Shown piece by piece: positions 1 to 9,140 of a stretch of DNA of 64,000 nucleotides. Origin of the DNA: an uncultured Bacteroidia bacterium (GTDB lineage Bacteria > Bacteroidota > Bacteroidia > Bacteroidales > UBA932); NCBI GenBank assembly GCA_902774145.1, contig CACYHC010000002.1:23390-87389 (forward strand), in the 5' to 3' direction. The notes under the pieces were generated by a model. That model saw nothing but the letters and a program-made list of their open reading frames with translations, was not told the DNA's origin and did no database searches. How positions within the stretch are numbered: position 1 is the stretch's first letter; each line of letters begins with the position of its first letter. The position numbers and the translations under genes are program-made.

Positions 1-2
1 CT

Positions 3-1445
3 CCCTTTACCATCGAGGAAGTCTCTGACGGCGGCGAGGACCTCCGGGCCCGCTACCGTTACCTGGACCTCAGGCGTCCGCCCCTGCAGCGGGCCCTGGC
101 CCTGCGCCACCGGCTGGCCCAGGAAATCCGTTCTTTCTTGGACGGGGAGGGATTCATGGAAATCGAGACCCCGTACCTGATCAAGTCTACCCCGGAAGGG
201 GCGCGTGACTTCGTGGTGCCTTCCCGGATGAATCCGGGCTGCTTCTACGCCCTGCCCCAGAGTCCGCAGACCTTCAAGCAGCTGCTGATGGTCTCCGGCT
301 ATGACCGCTATTTCCAGATTGTCCGCTGTTTCCGCGACGAAGACCTCCGCGCCGACCGTCAGCCGGAATTCACGCAGATCGACTGCGAGATGTCCTTCGT
401 CGAACAGGAGGATGTGCTGGATACCTTCGAGCGGATGATGCGCCGGATGTTCAAGAACGCCCTCGGCGTCGATATTCCTTCCCCGATGCCGCGGATGAGC
501 TGGTATGATGCGATGGACCGTTACGGTTCCGACAAACCTGACATCCGCTTCGGAATGGAACTCAAGGACATTACGGACCTCGCGCACGGACACGGATTCG
601 GCGTGTTCGACGCATGTGCCTACGTGGGCGCCTTTGCCGTTCCGGGCTGCGCCGGCTATACCCGCAAACAGACGGACGAACTGACCGAGTGGGTGAAACG
701 CCCGCAGGTGGGCGCCGGCGGCATGGTCTGGGTGAAATGGCTCGAAGACGGCAGCGTCAAGAGCAGCGTGGACAAGTTCTTCGCGCCCGAAGACCTGCTC
801 TCCATTGCGCAGCGTTGCGGTGCGGCGAAGGGGGACCTCATCCTCGTTCTCTGCGGCGACAAGCGCAAGACGCAGAACCGTCTGGGCGTACTCCGTATCG
901 AAATGGGCAACCGTCTGGGCCTGCGCAATCCCGCCGTGTTCGCGCCGCTCTGGGTCGTGGATTTCCCGCTGCTGGAGTGGAGCGAAGAGGACGGCCGCTT
1001 CTATGCGATGCACCATCCCTTCACGGCCCCCAAGCCTGAGCACGAGCAGTGGTTCTACTCCGACAAGAAGGAAGACCTGGAACGGGTCTGCGCCAATGCC
1101 TATGACTTCGTCCTGAACGGGACCGAACTGGGCGGCGGCTCCATCCGTATCCACAACGCGGAGATGCAGGAAAGGATGTTCGAGGTGCTGGGCATCTCGA
1201 AGGAAGAGGCGGAGTACAAGTTCGGCTTCATCATCAACGCCTTCAAGTTCGGCGCCCCGCCCCACGGCGGGCTGGCGTTCGGATTTGACCGCGTGTGCGC
1301 CCTCTTCGGCGGACAGGAATCCATCCGCGACTACATCGCCTTCCCGAAGAACAACCAGGGCAGGGATGTGATGATCGATTCCCCGTCCAGGATCGACGAT
1401 GCGCAGATGCAGGAACTTTTCCTCAGTTCAACCGCACAGAAATAA
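3..1445 (+). CDS. aspS: Aspartate-tRNA ligase (5' end cut by window)
   Basis: Class II aminoacyl-tRNA synthetase that charges tRNA-Asp in the cytosol. The frame is open from the left edge, so the N-terminal anticodon-binding domain and the start codon lie outside; about 480 residues remain. Seen: class II motif 2 around [18 protein letters not shown], a middle region where bacterial AspRS carries the GAD insertion, and motif 3 near the C-terminus (GLAFGFDRV). Whether it is discriminating or also charges tRNA-Asn cannot be read here. The secreted GH2 gene follows after 9 bases on the same strand, and murB and murA come next at similar spacing, so one transcript is likely. Family assignment is certain. 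Confidence 0.97.
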   Translation, partial: PFTIEEVSDGGEDLRARYRYLDLRRPPLQRALALRHRLAQEIRSFLDGEGFMEIETPYLIKSTPEGARDFVVPSRMNPGCFYALPQSPQTFKQLLMVSGYDRYFQIVRCFRDEDLRADRQPEFTQIDCEMSFVEQEDVLDTFERMMRRMFKNALGVDIPSPMPRMSWYDAMDRYGSDKPDIRFGMELKDITDLAHGHGFGVFDACAYVGAFAVPGCAGYTRKQTDELTEWVKRPQVGAGGMVWVKWLEDGSVKSSVDKFFAPEDLLSIAQRCGAAKGDLILVLCGDKRKTQNRLGVLRIEMGNRLGLRNPAVFAPLWVVDFPLLEWSEEDGRFYAMHHPFTAPKPEHEQWFYSDKKEDLERVCANAYDFVLNGTELGGGSIRIHNAEMQERMFEVLGISKEEAEYKFGFIINAFKFGAPPHGGLAFGFDRVCALFGGQESIRDYIAFPKNNQGRDVMIDSPSRIDDAQMQELFLSSTAQK

Positions 1446-1454
1446 CATACGCTT

Positions 1455-4010
1455 ATGCGACGGACACTTTTTTCCCTGCTGCTCCTGCTGGGAGCCTTGC
1501 CTTTGTTTGCGGCTCCCCGCGTCATCCGGACCATCAATGACTGGTGGGACTTTACAAAGGAGGGGGAGACAGTGTCCGTCAATATTCCCCATTGCTGGAA
1601 CGCGGACGATACCCGGGACGACACCCCCGGCTACTATCGCGGCCTGTGTACCTACCGGAAGTCCGTGCTCCTGACGGAGGACCTCTCGGACAAGAACCTG
1701 TATGTGCGTTTCGAGGGGGCTTACCAGGACGCCACAGTGCTCGTGAACGGACGCGAGGCGGGACGCCATATCGGCGGAACGACCGCATTCTGCTTCAACA
1801 TTACGCCGATGGTCAAGCCCGGCTACAACTTCTTCGAAGTACGGCTGGACAATTCCCATAACGAGGCGATTCCGCCGCTCTCGGCGGACTATACTTTCTT
1901 CGGGGGCATCTACCGCGACATCGAGCTGATTTTTACGCCGAAGGTGCAGCTCTCGACGACGCATTATGCGACCAGCGGCGTATATGTATCGACGCCGGAA
2001 GTGTCCGAAGCGAAATCGCGCGTCCGCATCACGGCCTACCTGACCAACGCAACGGCCTCTTCGCAAGACCTGACGCTGGAACACCGCGCCTATGCACCGG
2101 ACGGTACGCTGGCGGGAACGGTGCGCACGCGTGTGAAGCTGCCCGCTGCGTCGGAGAATGTTCCGGTGGCCGCCGAAATGGAACTGACGGACTGCCGGCT
2201 CTGGAGTCCCGATACGCCGCAGCTCTACCGGCTGGAAACCGCGCTGCTGGAGCGGAAAAGCGGCGCCTGCATCGACGAAGTAGCCAACCGTTTCGGCCTG
2301 CGTTACTTCCGCTTCGACCCGCAGGAGGGCTTTTTCCTGAACGGGCAGCACCTGAAGCTGATGGGCACCAACCGGCACCAGGACCGCGCGGGCATCGGCT
2401 ATGCCCTTACCGATGAGATGCACGTCGCCGACATTCGGCAAATCAAGGAGATGGGCGCCAATTTCCTGCGGATTTCCCATTATCCCCAGGATCCCGTCAT
2501 CACACAGATGTGCGATGCCCTGGGCCTGGTGGCTTCCGTGGAGATTCCCATCGTGGATTATATCTCGCGCGGGAACGAGGCCTTTGCGCAGAATTGCCTG
2601 AATATGGTCACGGAGATGGTCTGGCAGGACTACAATTCGCCGAGCGTCGTCATCTGGGCCTATATGAACGAGATTCTCAACAAGCAGTCCCGTTTCTTCA
2701 AGAAAAAGGACCCGGTGGAGGTGAAACGTCCTTACTGGCAGCAGGTGGAGGCGTTGGCGCAGCGGCTCAATGCGGCCATCAAGGCCCTGGACGGCGGCCG
2801 TTATACGATGATTCCCTGCAATGCCTCCGTCTATGATTACGGGCAGAGCGGGATAGCCGCCGTCCCCGATATCCTCGGATGGAACATTTACCGGGGTTGG
2901 TACGGCAGCGATTTCGAGGGCGGGCGCAAGTTCCTCGAGGAAGCGCACAAGGCGTTCCCGGACAAGCCGGTCATCGTTACGGAATATGGCGCCGGCGTGG
3001 ATCCGCGCCTCAAGAGCAACCACCCCTGCCTGTTTGATTTCTCCGCCGAATACGGCGTGAAATTCCACCAGTACTATACGGCCCTCATCCGGGAATTCCC
3101 CTGGGTGTCCGGCAGCAATGTCTGGAATTTCAATGACTTTTACGTGGAGCACCGCATCGATGCCGTGCCTCACGTCAACAACAAGGGCCTGGTGGGCCTG
3201 GACCGTGTGCCGAAGGACACCTATCTTTTCTATAAGGCGGCCCTCGCGAAGACCCCGGTCGTACTGATCGGCGGAAAGGACTGGCCCGTACTGGCCGGTG
3301 CGGAGGGCGACGTACAGTATATTCCGGTATTTTCCAATGCGCCCGAAGTGGAGCTGCGGCTGAACGGTTCTCTTGTGGGCCGGTATCCCGTGGAGCAGTA
3401 CCTGGCACGGGTTCCCGTGCAAATGCGTGAGGGGGATAACCGGCTGGAGGCGGAGGCCGTCGTGGACGGACAGCGTGTGAGCGACCATCTGCGTGTGACC
3501 TGGCGCGGCGTGCCGGCCGACCTTCGCCGTTTCCGGGAAATGAGCGTGATGCTCGGATCGGACCGTACTTTCCGTGAAGAGATTTCCGGTGCGGTATGGA
3601 TTCCGGAGCGTGCGTATACGCCGGGCGGCTGGGGTTATGTCGGCGGGTTCCGTCCCTCGTTTGCCCGGGGGCCGGTCTCGAACCAGGATGCTTTCGGCAC
3701 GCCGGACGACCCGGTGTTCCAGAGCTGGCGCGAGGGCATCGAGTCCTTCCGTGCAGACCTTCCGGACGGACAGTATTATGTCTGGCTGTATCTGGCCGAA
3801 CTCTCCGGGAAGCGCCGCCGCTTTGACGTGCTGGCGAACGGAGAGCGGGTCCTGCCGGAGGTGAACCTGCTGGAACGCCCCGGCGCGCAGAAGGCGCTGA
3901 TACAGAAAATTACGGTCCTTTGCAAGAATGGAGAAGGCCTGCGCCTTGATTTTGTCCCCATCGAAGGACAGCCCATTCTGAATGCCGTCCGGATTTACCG
4001 TTGCTTTTAG
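1455..4010 (+). CDS. Secreted glycoside hydrolase family 2 protein with C-terminal malectin-like region
   Basis: Exported beta-glycosidase of the beta-galactosidase/beta-glucuronidase superfamily, 851 residues. An N-terminal signal peptide is visible (MRRTLFSLLLLLGALPLFA). Then come the GH2 sugar-binding and immunoglobulin-like domains (about 25-285) and the TIM barrel (about 285-600). The acid/base Glu is E406 in the YMNEI motif and the nucleophile is E510 in the TEYGA motif, so the enzyme should be active and retaining. The last 160 residues, with GYVGGFRP and the YYVWLYLAEL stretch, resemble a malectin-type carbohydrate-binding domain. Substrate cannot be told from sequence. The setting is odd: it sits 9 bases after aspS and 9 before murB, with no partner SusC/SusD genes in the window. 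Confidence 0.9.
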   Translation: MRRTLFSLLLLLGALPLFAAPRVIRTINDWWDFTKEGETVSVNIPHCWNADDTRDDTPGYYRGLCTYRKSVLLTEDLSDKNLYVRFEGAYQDATVLVNGREAGRHIGGTTAFCFNITPMVKPGYNFFEVRLDNSHNEAIPPLSADYTFFGGIYRDIELIFTPKVQLSTTHYATSGVYVSTPEVSEAKSRVRITAYLTNATASSQDLTLEHRAYAPDGTLAGTVRTRVKLPAASENVPVAAEMELTDCRLWSPDTPQLYRLETALLERKSGACIDEVANRFGLRYFRFDPQEGFFLNGQHLKLMGTNRHQDRAGIGYALTDEMHVADIRQIKEMGANFLRISHYPQDPVITQMCDALGLVASVEIPIVDYISRGNEAFAQNCLNMVTEMVWQDYNSPSVVIWAYMNEILNKQSRFFKKKDPVEVKRPYWQQVEALAQRLNAAIKALDGGRYTMIPCNASVYDYGQSGIAAVPDILGWNIYRGWYGSDFEGGRKFLEEAHKAFPDKPVIVTEYGAGVDPRLKSNHPCLFDFSAEYGVKFHQYYTALIREFPWVSGSNVWNFNDFYVEHRIDAVPHVNNKGLVGLDRVPKDTYLFYKAALAKTPVVLIGGKDWPVLAGAEGDVQYIPVFSNAPEVELRLNGSLVGRYPVEQYLARVPVQMREGDNRLEAEAVVDGQRVSDHLRVTWRGVPADLRRFREMSVMLGSDRTFREEISGAVWIPERAYTPGGWGYVGGFRPSFARGPVSNQDAFGTPDDPVFQSWREGIESFRADLPDGQYYVWLYLAELSGKRRRFDVLANGERVLPEVNLLERPGAQKALIQKITVLCKNGEGLRLDFVPIEGQPILNAVRIYRCF

Positions 4011-4019
4011 AAGCTGACT

Positions 4020-5036
4020 ATGTTGAAGCGGATTCCCGATTATGACCTCTCGCCCCGGAACACGTTCCGGATGAAGGCGAAGTGTACCCTGTACATCGAG
4101 TATGACAGCGTCAAGGACCTGGAGGAGCTGGATTTCGACGCGTTGCCCCGTCCGTTGCTTTCCATCGGCGAAGGCAGCAACCTGCTTTTCACCCGCGATT
4201 TTCCCGGGACGGTGCTCTGTTCGAAGATTGCCTATCTGAAGTTTTTCGACCTGGGGCTCGACGAAGTTCCGGTGGCGGCGGGCGCCGGCGTGAAATTCGA
4301 CGACCTTTGCGCCCGGATGTGCGCCGAGGGGCTCTGGGGCCTCGAGAACCTGTCCCTGATTCCCGGGACGGCGGGTGCGGCGGCGGTCCAAAATATCGGC
4401 GCTTATGGCGTGGAATTCAAGGACATTGCCTCCGGCGTAAGTTGCTTCGACATCGAGAAGCGCTGCAAATGCAGTTTCAAGGTGGAGGAATGTGCCTACG
4501 GCTACCGGGATTCGTTTTTCAAGCGTCCGGAGAACAAGGAACGCTATATCATTACAGGCGTGCTCCTGCGCCTGTCACGCAAGGCTGCGCCCCGGCTCGA
4601 TTACGGCGCGCTCCGTTCTTTCTTCCCGGAGGGGGACCCGGTGTCGCCGCAGGAGGTGCGGGACGCCGTCATCCGGACACGCCGCGAGAAATTGCCCGAC
4701 CCGCTGGAAATCGGCAGCGCCGGCAGTTTCTTTAAGAACCCGGTCGTTCCGAAGGAACATTATGAGGCAATTGTCGCCGCCGAGGGGGTTACCGTCCCGC
4801 ACTACGACCTTCCCGACGGCAGCGTAAAGATTCCCGCCGCGTGGATGATCGACCGGCTGGGATTCAAAGGCAGACGCCTGGGGGGCGCCGCCGTACACGA
4901 AAAGCAGCCGCTGGTCCTGATCAACGTGACAGGCGATGCCCCTGCGGCCGATATCCTTGCCCTTGAAAAAGAAATCTGCGATGCGGTGGAACAGCGTTTC
5001 GGCATCCGCCTGCATCCCGAAGTGGAACACTTATAA
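4020..5036 (+). CDS. murB: UDP-N-acetylenolpyruvoylglucosamine reductase
   Basis: FAD-dependent cytosolic enzyme that reduces UDP-GlcNAc-enolpyruvate to UDP-MurNAc, the second committed step of peptidoglycan synthesis. It has 338 residues, usual for type I MurB. Seen: NTFRMKA at the start, the FAD-binding GEGSNLLF and IPGTAGAAAVQNIGAYG segments, GYRDSFFK, and the catalytic-serine motif GSAGSFFKNP with S236 as the likely proton donor. The C-terminal RRLGGAAVHEKQPLVL segment completes the substrate-binding domain. ATG lies 9 bases after the GH2 stop; murA follows after 13 bases, so substrate-making and substrate-using enzymes are adjacent, though in reverse pathway order. Confidence 0.96.
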   Translation: MLKRIPDYDLSPRNTFRMKAKCTLYIEYDSVKDLEELDFDALPRPLLSIGEGSNLLFTRDFPGTVLCSKIAYLKFFDLGLDEVPVAAGAGVKFDDLCARMCAEGLWGLENLSLIPGTAGAAAVQNIGAYGVEFKDIASGVSCFDIEKRCKCSFKVEECAYGYRDSFFKRPENKERYIITGVLLRLSRKAAPRLDYGALRSFFPEGDPVSPQEVRDAVIRTRREKLPDPLEIGSAGSFFKNPVVPKEHYEAIVAAEGVTVPHYDLPDGSVKIPAAWMIDRLGFKGRRLGGAAVHEKQPLVLINVTGDAPAADILALEKEICDAVEQRFGIRLHPEVEHL

Positions 5037-5049
5037 AATCTGATAACCT

Positions 5050-6360
5050 ATGTCCAGTTTTGTCATCGAAGGAGGCCGTCGCCTGAGCGGCACCATTATT
5101 CCCCAGGGCGCCAAGAACGAGGCGCTGCAAGTCCTCAGCGCCGTCCTTTTGACGGAGGATGTCATCGAAATGGAGAATGTTCCGGAAATCCTTGATGTCA
5201 AAAACCTGATTGCCCTGCTGGAAGGGATGGGGGTCCGGGTGGAGCGCAAGGCGCGCGGGCATTACACTTTCCAGGCGGACAACATTTCCCGCGCGTATGT
5301 GGCCAGCGAGGAATTCGTCCGCCGCTGTGCTGCCCTCCGCGGTTCCGTGATGATTACCGGTCCGCTGCTGACCCGCTTCGGGGAGGCGTTCTTCCCCAAG
5401 CCGGGCGGAGACAAAATCGGCCGCCGGCGGGTGGATACCCATATCGAAGGCTTCGTGAATCTGGGTGCCAGTTATACCTATGACCACCACTTGCGGGCCT
5501 ACCACCTCGTGGCGCCCGAAGGCCTGAGCGGAAGCTATATGCTGCTGGACGAGGCCTCCGTTACCGGTACGGCGAATATCGTCATGGCGGCGGTGCTCGC
5601 CAAAGGCACGACCACCATCTACAACGCCGCCTGCGAACCCTATCTCCAGCAACTCTGCAAAATGCTTATGGCGATGGGCGCGAAAATCGAGGGCATCGGC
5701 TCCAACCTGCTGACCATCCACGGGGTGCCGTCCCTGCACGGGGCTTCCCATCGCATTCTGCCCGATATGATCGAGGTGGGTTCCTTCATCGGAATGGCCG
5801 CGATTACCCGCAGTGCGCTGACCATCAAGGATGTCTCCTGGAAGAACCTGGGGATTATCCCGGAGTGCTTCAAGCGCCTGGGTGTGAAACTGGAGCAGCG
5901 CGGAGACGATATTTTCGTGCCGGAACAGGAGAGTTACGAGATTGAATCCTTCATCGACGGTTCGATCATGACCATCGCCGATGCGCCCTGGCCGGGCCTG
6001 ACGCCGGACCTTTTGAGCGTGATGCTGGTGGTGGCGACGCAGTGCAAGGGCAGCGTGCTGATTCACCAGAAGATGTTCGAGAGCCGCCTGTTCTTCGTGG
6101 ACAAGCTCATCGATATGGGGGCGCAGATTATCCTTTGTGATCCCCACCGGGCCGTGGTCATCGGACACGACCACCGTTTTACCCTGAAGGCGGGCAGGAT
6201 GAGTTCCCCGGACATCCGGGCCGGTATCGCCCTGCTGCTGGCGGCCATGTCCGCCAAGGGCACGTCCATCATCGACAACGTAGAGCAGATCGACCGCGGC
6301 TACGAAGATATCGAAGCCCGTCTCAACGCCCTCGGCGCCTCCATTACCCGGCAGGACTGA
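5050..6360 (+). CDS. murA: UDP-N-acetylglucosamine 1-carboxyvinyltransferase, fosfomycin-insensitive form
   Basis: Transfers enolpyruvate from PEP to UDP-GlcNAc, the first committed step of peptidoglycan synthesis; 436 residues, cytosolic. The two-domain EPT fold is recognised by the N-terminal GTIIPQGAKNEAL segment and repeated inside-out motifs. The mobile loop reads PKPGGDKIGRRRVDTH: the cysteine that fosfomycin alkylates in Escherichia coli MurA (C115) is here aspartate, D121. The Cys-to-Asp form is known from Mycobacterium and Chlamydia to be active and fosfomycin-resistant, and to my knowledge is common in Bacteroidota. The gene ends the aspS-GH2-murB-murA run; dapA converges from the other strand 13 bases away. 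Confidence 0.96.
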   Translation: MSSFVIEGGRRLSGTIIPQGAKNEALQVLSAVLLTEDVIEMENVPEILDVKNLIALLEGMGVRVERKARGHYTFQADNISRAYVASEEFVRRCAALRGSVMITGPLLTRFGEAFFPKPGGDKIGRRRVDTHIEGFVNLGASYTYDHHLRAYHLVAPEGLSGSYMLLDEASVTGTANIVMAAVLAKGTTTIYNAACEPYLQQLCKMLMAMGAKIEGIGSNLLTIHGVPSLHGASHRILPDMIEVGSFIGMAAITRSALTIKDVSWKNLGIIPECFKRLGVKLEQRGDDIFVPEQESYEIESFIDGSIMTIADAPWPGLTPDLLSVMLVVATQCKGSVLIHQKMFESRLFFVDKLIDMGAQIILCDPHRAVVIGHDHRFTLKAGRMSSPDIRAGIALLLAAMSAKGTSIIDNVEQIDRGYEDIEARLNALGASITRQD

Positions 6361-6386
6361 GAAACAGCGGTTTCTAAAGATTTTTT
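6360..6386. terminator. Possible weak terminator between convergent murA and dapA
   Basis: A 6-bp stem (AGAAAC / GTTTCT, loop AGCG) begins at the murA stop, and a run of six T follows five bases after it, inside the dapA stop region. The spacing between stem and T tract is poor, so this is a weak candidate only. Confidence 0.3.
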
Positions 6387-7249
6387 AGCGCAGCGCGCAT
6401 CGTCTCGACGGTCTTCTCCGTGGCGGAGGAGAGGGGGAGGCGCATCTCGCGGGTGCAGAGGCCCAGCAGTTCCATCGCTGCCTTGATGGGGATGGGATTG
6501 CTTTCCACGAAGCAGGCGCGGAAGAGCGGTGAAAGGCGGTGATGCAGCGCCCGTGCTTTGAGGAAGTCTTCGGAAAGCAGGGCGCGGGTCAGCGCCGACA
6601 CCTCGGCGGGCAGCGCGTTGGAAGCGACGCTCACGACCCCTTGTCCGCCCGCGGCCATAATGGGGAAGGTCAGGTCGTCGTCGCCGCTCAGGACGGAAAA
6701 TCCTTCGTGTACGTTACGGATAATCTCGCAGGCCTGGGTAAAGCGGCCGGAGGCCTCCTTGATGCCGACGATCTGCGGACAGTCCGCGGCCAGGCGCAGC
6801 GTCGTAGCCGCGTCCATGTTCATTCCGGTGCGTGCGGGCACATTGTAGATGACGATGGGTTTGTCTGTCTCGCCGGCGATTGCCTTGAAATAATCGTACT
6901 GTCCCTGCTGGGTGGGTTTGTTGTAGAAAGGTACGACGACGAGCCAGGCGTCCACCCCTTCGCCCTCCAGCGCGCGGATATTCGCGACAGTCCCGGCGAC
7001 GGAATTGCTGCCGCAGCCGCAGAGCAGGGGAAGCTCCCCGGCGTGCTCGCGCGTAAGCCGCAGCAATTGCAGTTTTTCTTCCGCAGTGAGCGCGGGCGTT
7101 TCGCCGGTAGTGGCCAGCGGGACAAGGAAGTCCACCCCGCCTTCCACCTGGCGGTCAATCAGGCGCGCATAGGTTTCAAAATCCACTTCTCCGTTCTTGA
7201 ACGGCGTCACCAGCGCCGTCCCACAACCTTGCAGATATAGGTTTTTCAT
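6374..7249 (-). CDS. dapA: 4-hydroxy-tetrahydrodipicolinate synthase
   Basis: Condenses aspartate semialdehyde and pyruvate on the lysine/meso-diaminopimelate pathway; 291 residues, cytosolic TIM-barrel lyase. Seen: the ATTGE motif of the pyruvate-binding site, Y135 in the IYNVPARTG motif and the Schiff-base lysine K164 in GIKEASG. It overlaps dapB by 4 bases (ATGA), so the two consecutive pathway enzymes are translationally coupled. A product for peptidoglycan cross-linking fits the convergent murB-murA genes, though they are on the opposite strand. Assignment within the DapA/NanA superfamily is supported by the dapB partner. Confidence 0.95.
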   Translation of the reverse strand: MKNLYLQGCGTALVTPFKNGEVDFETYARLIDRQVEGGVDFLVPLATTGETPALTAEEKLQLLRLTREHAGELPLLCGCGSNSVAGTVANIRALEGEGVDAWLVVVPFYNKPTQQGQYDYFKAIAGETDKPIVIYNVPARTGMNMDAATTLRLAADCPQIVGIKEASGRFTQACEIIRNVHEGFSVLSGDDDLTFPIMAAGGQGVVSVASNALPAEVSALTRALLSEDFLKARALHHRLSPLFRACFVESNPIPIKAAMELLGLCTREMRLPLSSATEKTVETMRAALKNL

Positions 7250-7908
7250 AAAATCAAGTCTTTGAATTCGTGAACCCCGCTGAGGCCTTCGGTCAGTTCG
7301 GCGGCCCGGACGGCCCCTTCCGCAAGTCCTTTGCGTGAAAATGCCTCGTGGCAGATGGTAATCTTGTCGCAGGCTCCCTCGAAGGTCAGTTCGTGGATGC
7401 CCGGCACCTCGCCGATGCGGCGGCTTTCAATGGCTACGGTATCGCCGAACTTGCCTTCGACGATTTTCCCCATCGTGACGGCCGTCCCGGACGGAGCGTC
7501 GAGCTTGTGGATATGGTGCGTTTCGACAATCGAAGCCTTGTAGCCCAGTCCCCTGAGCTTTTCGGCGGCAAGGGCGGAAAGCGCGAAACTGACATTCACC
7601 CCGATGCTGAAGTTCGAGGCGTAAATCATCGGCGTACCGTGCTTCTCGAAGCAGGCGATGACCTCCGGGGCGATGTCGTGCCAGCCCGTGGTGCCGACGA
7701 CCACAGCCTTGAAACGCTCGGCGAGTAGAGGATAGTTCTCCCGGAAAGAGGAGGGAAAGGTGAAGTCGATGCAGACACTCTGCGCTGCAATCGCCGGATC
7801 GAAGGAGGCAATATCTTCGGAAATGCCCGCGCAGGGAATTCCCTTCTCCCGCAGGACTTCTTCCACCATATGGCCCATCCGGCCATATCCGCTGATGACT
7901 ACTTGCAT
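7246..7908 (-). CDS. dapB: 4-hydroxy-tetrahydrodipicolinate reductase
   Basis: NAD(P)H-dependent reductase following DapA in the diaminopimelate/lysine pathway; about 220 residues, slightly short for the family as in other Bacteroidota. Seen: the Rossmann start VVISGYGRMG, the VVGTTGW segment, SNFSIGVNV, and the substrate site ETHHIHKLDAPSGTA with the catalytic His/Lys. An in-frame TTG nine bases upstream would extend it by three residues, but the ATG before QVVISGYG fits the family better. The last bases overlap dapA. A -7 promoter-like box lies 23 bases upstream, so dapB-dapA may have its own promoter besides readthrough from the genes behind it. Confidence 0.95.
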   Translation of the reverse strand: MQVVISGYGRMGHMVEEVLREKGIPCAGISEDIASFDPAIAAQSVCIDFTFPSSFRENYPLLAERFKAVVVGTTGWHDIAPEVIACFEKHGTPMIYASNFSIGVNVSFALSALAAEKLRGLGYKASIVETHHIHKLDAPSGTAVTMGKIVEGKFGDTVAIESRRIGEVPGIHELTFEGACDKITICHEAFSRKGLAEGAVRAAELTEGLSGVHEFKDLIL

Positions 7909-7931
7909 AGTTTTCAATTGAAATACTGCTA

Positions 7932-7939
7932 CAAATATA
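7932..7939 (-). promoter_or_regulatory. -7 box of a candidate dapB promoter
   Basis: Minus-strand TATATTTG matches the Bacteroidota -7 consensus TAnnTTTG. No convincing -33 box is seen at the right distance, so this is a partial promoter match in an AT-rich 35-base gap. Confidence 0.4.
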
Positions 7940-7943
7940 ATAA

Positions 7944-9140
7944 TTATAAACTATACCCCACACACCATTCCTGGCAGTAAGAACTGTCAAAATAATGAAT
8001 CCGCAGGTTTAGCCCCGCAAAAAGCCCTTTCGGACGCCGGAAATGGTAGCGGATGCCGATACGCTCGTAATCCAGCCCCATATTCTCCGTCAGTCCGGTC
8101 TTCTTGAAAAAGTGGATGCCCGCGTTCAGGTGCACGGACACCCGCCGGTACCAGAACTCCTGGATGAAATAGATGCCGCAGTAGATGGGGGAATAGCCCA
8201 GCGGGTCCTCCCTGCCCAGCCGCAGCAGGTCCACCTCCCGGTAGCGGTTTTCCGCATAATTGACATCTATGCCGAAGCCGGTGGCAAAGACGGGGTGATA
8301 GCGCCAGACGCCCTCGACGCCGACCACGGCCCGGGCGCGCGTCGGGATAGGGTACCATTTTTCGGGCGGCATCTCCAGGACGATGGCGCTTTCCAGTTCG
8401 AGATAACTGGCGTGCCCGCCCCCAGCCGCGAAAAAGTTCCAGTGAAGTCCCTTCTCGTATTCCGGCCGTTCCAGTTTCGGCCCCTGTCCGTGCTCCCAGT
8501 CCGCCGGGGCGATGCGGTAGCGGACGCCGGCATTGAAGGACAGTTCATTGAGCCCGAGGTTGGGAACGACAATCATCCCGTTGGAGTGGTGCGTGAACCA
8601 GGCGCCGGCCACGAGACTCCACCTGGGGGCAAAGAGCCATTCCGCCTGGATCCCCCCGCCCACCAGGGCAAAAATCCGGGAGCCGACATACATGTTTTCC
8701 GGGTTTGTGACCGGATGATAGGCCTCCGGCGTGTAGGCGGCCCCCAGTTCCAGGACCGGCCCCAGCCGGAAATGACGGGTGCGGACAAAATCGAATTCCG
8801 CCCAGCCGTAGAGGTTGTAGAGGTCGCCGAGGCGGGAAATCCCCTTGCAGGGGAGGCTGCCCATCCGCTGATAGGAAAAACCCAGCCCGAAGCCGGGATA
8901 ATTGTAGGCCCGCTCGAACCAGCCGCCCTCTCCGCGCCGGGTATGGAGCCCGACCTTCAGGTCGTACATATCGTAGCCGCCGCGCTCCAGCAGGTTCCTG
9001 TAGATGTCCCAACCGTCGAGGACATGGGTATAGCGCGCGGAAGCGGAGATGCTCAGGTGCTCCGCATCCACCTTCTGGGCGTAGGCGGTCCCGCTTGCCG
9101 CAAGCAGGAGTCCCGCGAATAGAATCCGGAACCTTTTCAT
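7944..9140 (-). CDS. PagL-like acyloxyacyl hydrolase, outer-membrane beta-barrel
   Basis: Predicted outer-membrane lipid A deacylase-type enzyme, 398 residues with the ATG chosen at MKRFRILFAGLL, which gives a clean signal peptide ending at AYAQ. Alternating aromatic strands suggest a beta-barrel. The segment FTHHSNGMIVVPNLGLNE carries the His-x-Ser-Asn and PNxGxN pattern of the PagL family, in which His and Ser with a nearby Glu form the active site. Known PagL enzymes are near 170 residues; this Bacteroidota type has a long C-terminal extension of unknown role. Its start overlaps the upstream manC-like gene by 4 bases, linking it to envelope sugar supply. Activity on lipid A is inferred, not shown. 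Confidence 0.7.
   Translation of the reverse strand: MKRFRILFAGLLLAASGTAYAQKVDAEHLSISASARYTHVLDGWDIYRNLLERGGYDMYDLKVGLHTRRGEGGWFERAYNYPGFGLGFSYQRMGSLPCKGISRLGDLYNLYGWAEFDFVRTRHFRLGPVLELGAAYTPEAYHPVTNPENMYVGSRIFALVGGGIQAEWLFAPRWSLVAGAWFTHHSNGMIVVPNLGLNELSFNAGVRYRIAPADWEHGQGPKLERPEYEKGLHWNFFAAGGGHASYLELESAIVLEMPPEKWYPIPTRARAVVGVEGVWRYHPVFATGFGIDVNYAENRYREVDLLRLGREDPLGYSPIYCGIYFIQEFWYRRVSVHLNAGIHFFKKTGLTENMGLDYERIGIRYHFRRPKGLFAGLNLRIHYFDSSYCQEWCVGYSL

Noticed and set aside
1428-4391. Long open frame (987 codons) on the minus strand opposite the GH2 and murB genes
   Set aside because: Arg/His/Gly-rich translation with no family pattern; it mirrors the codon bias of the high-GC genes on the plus strand, which have clear motifs.
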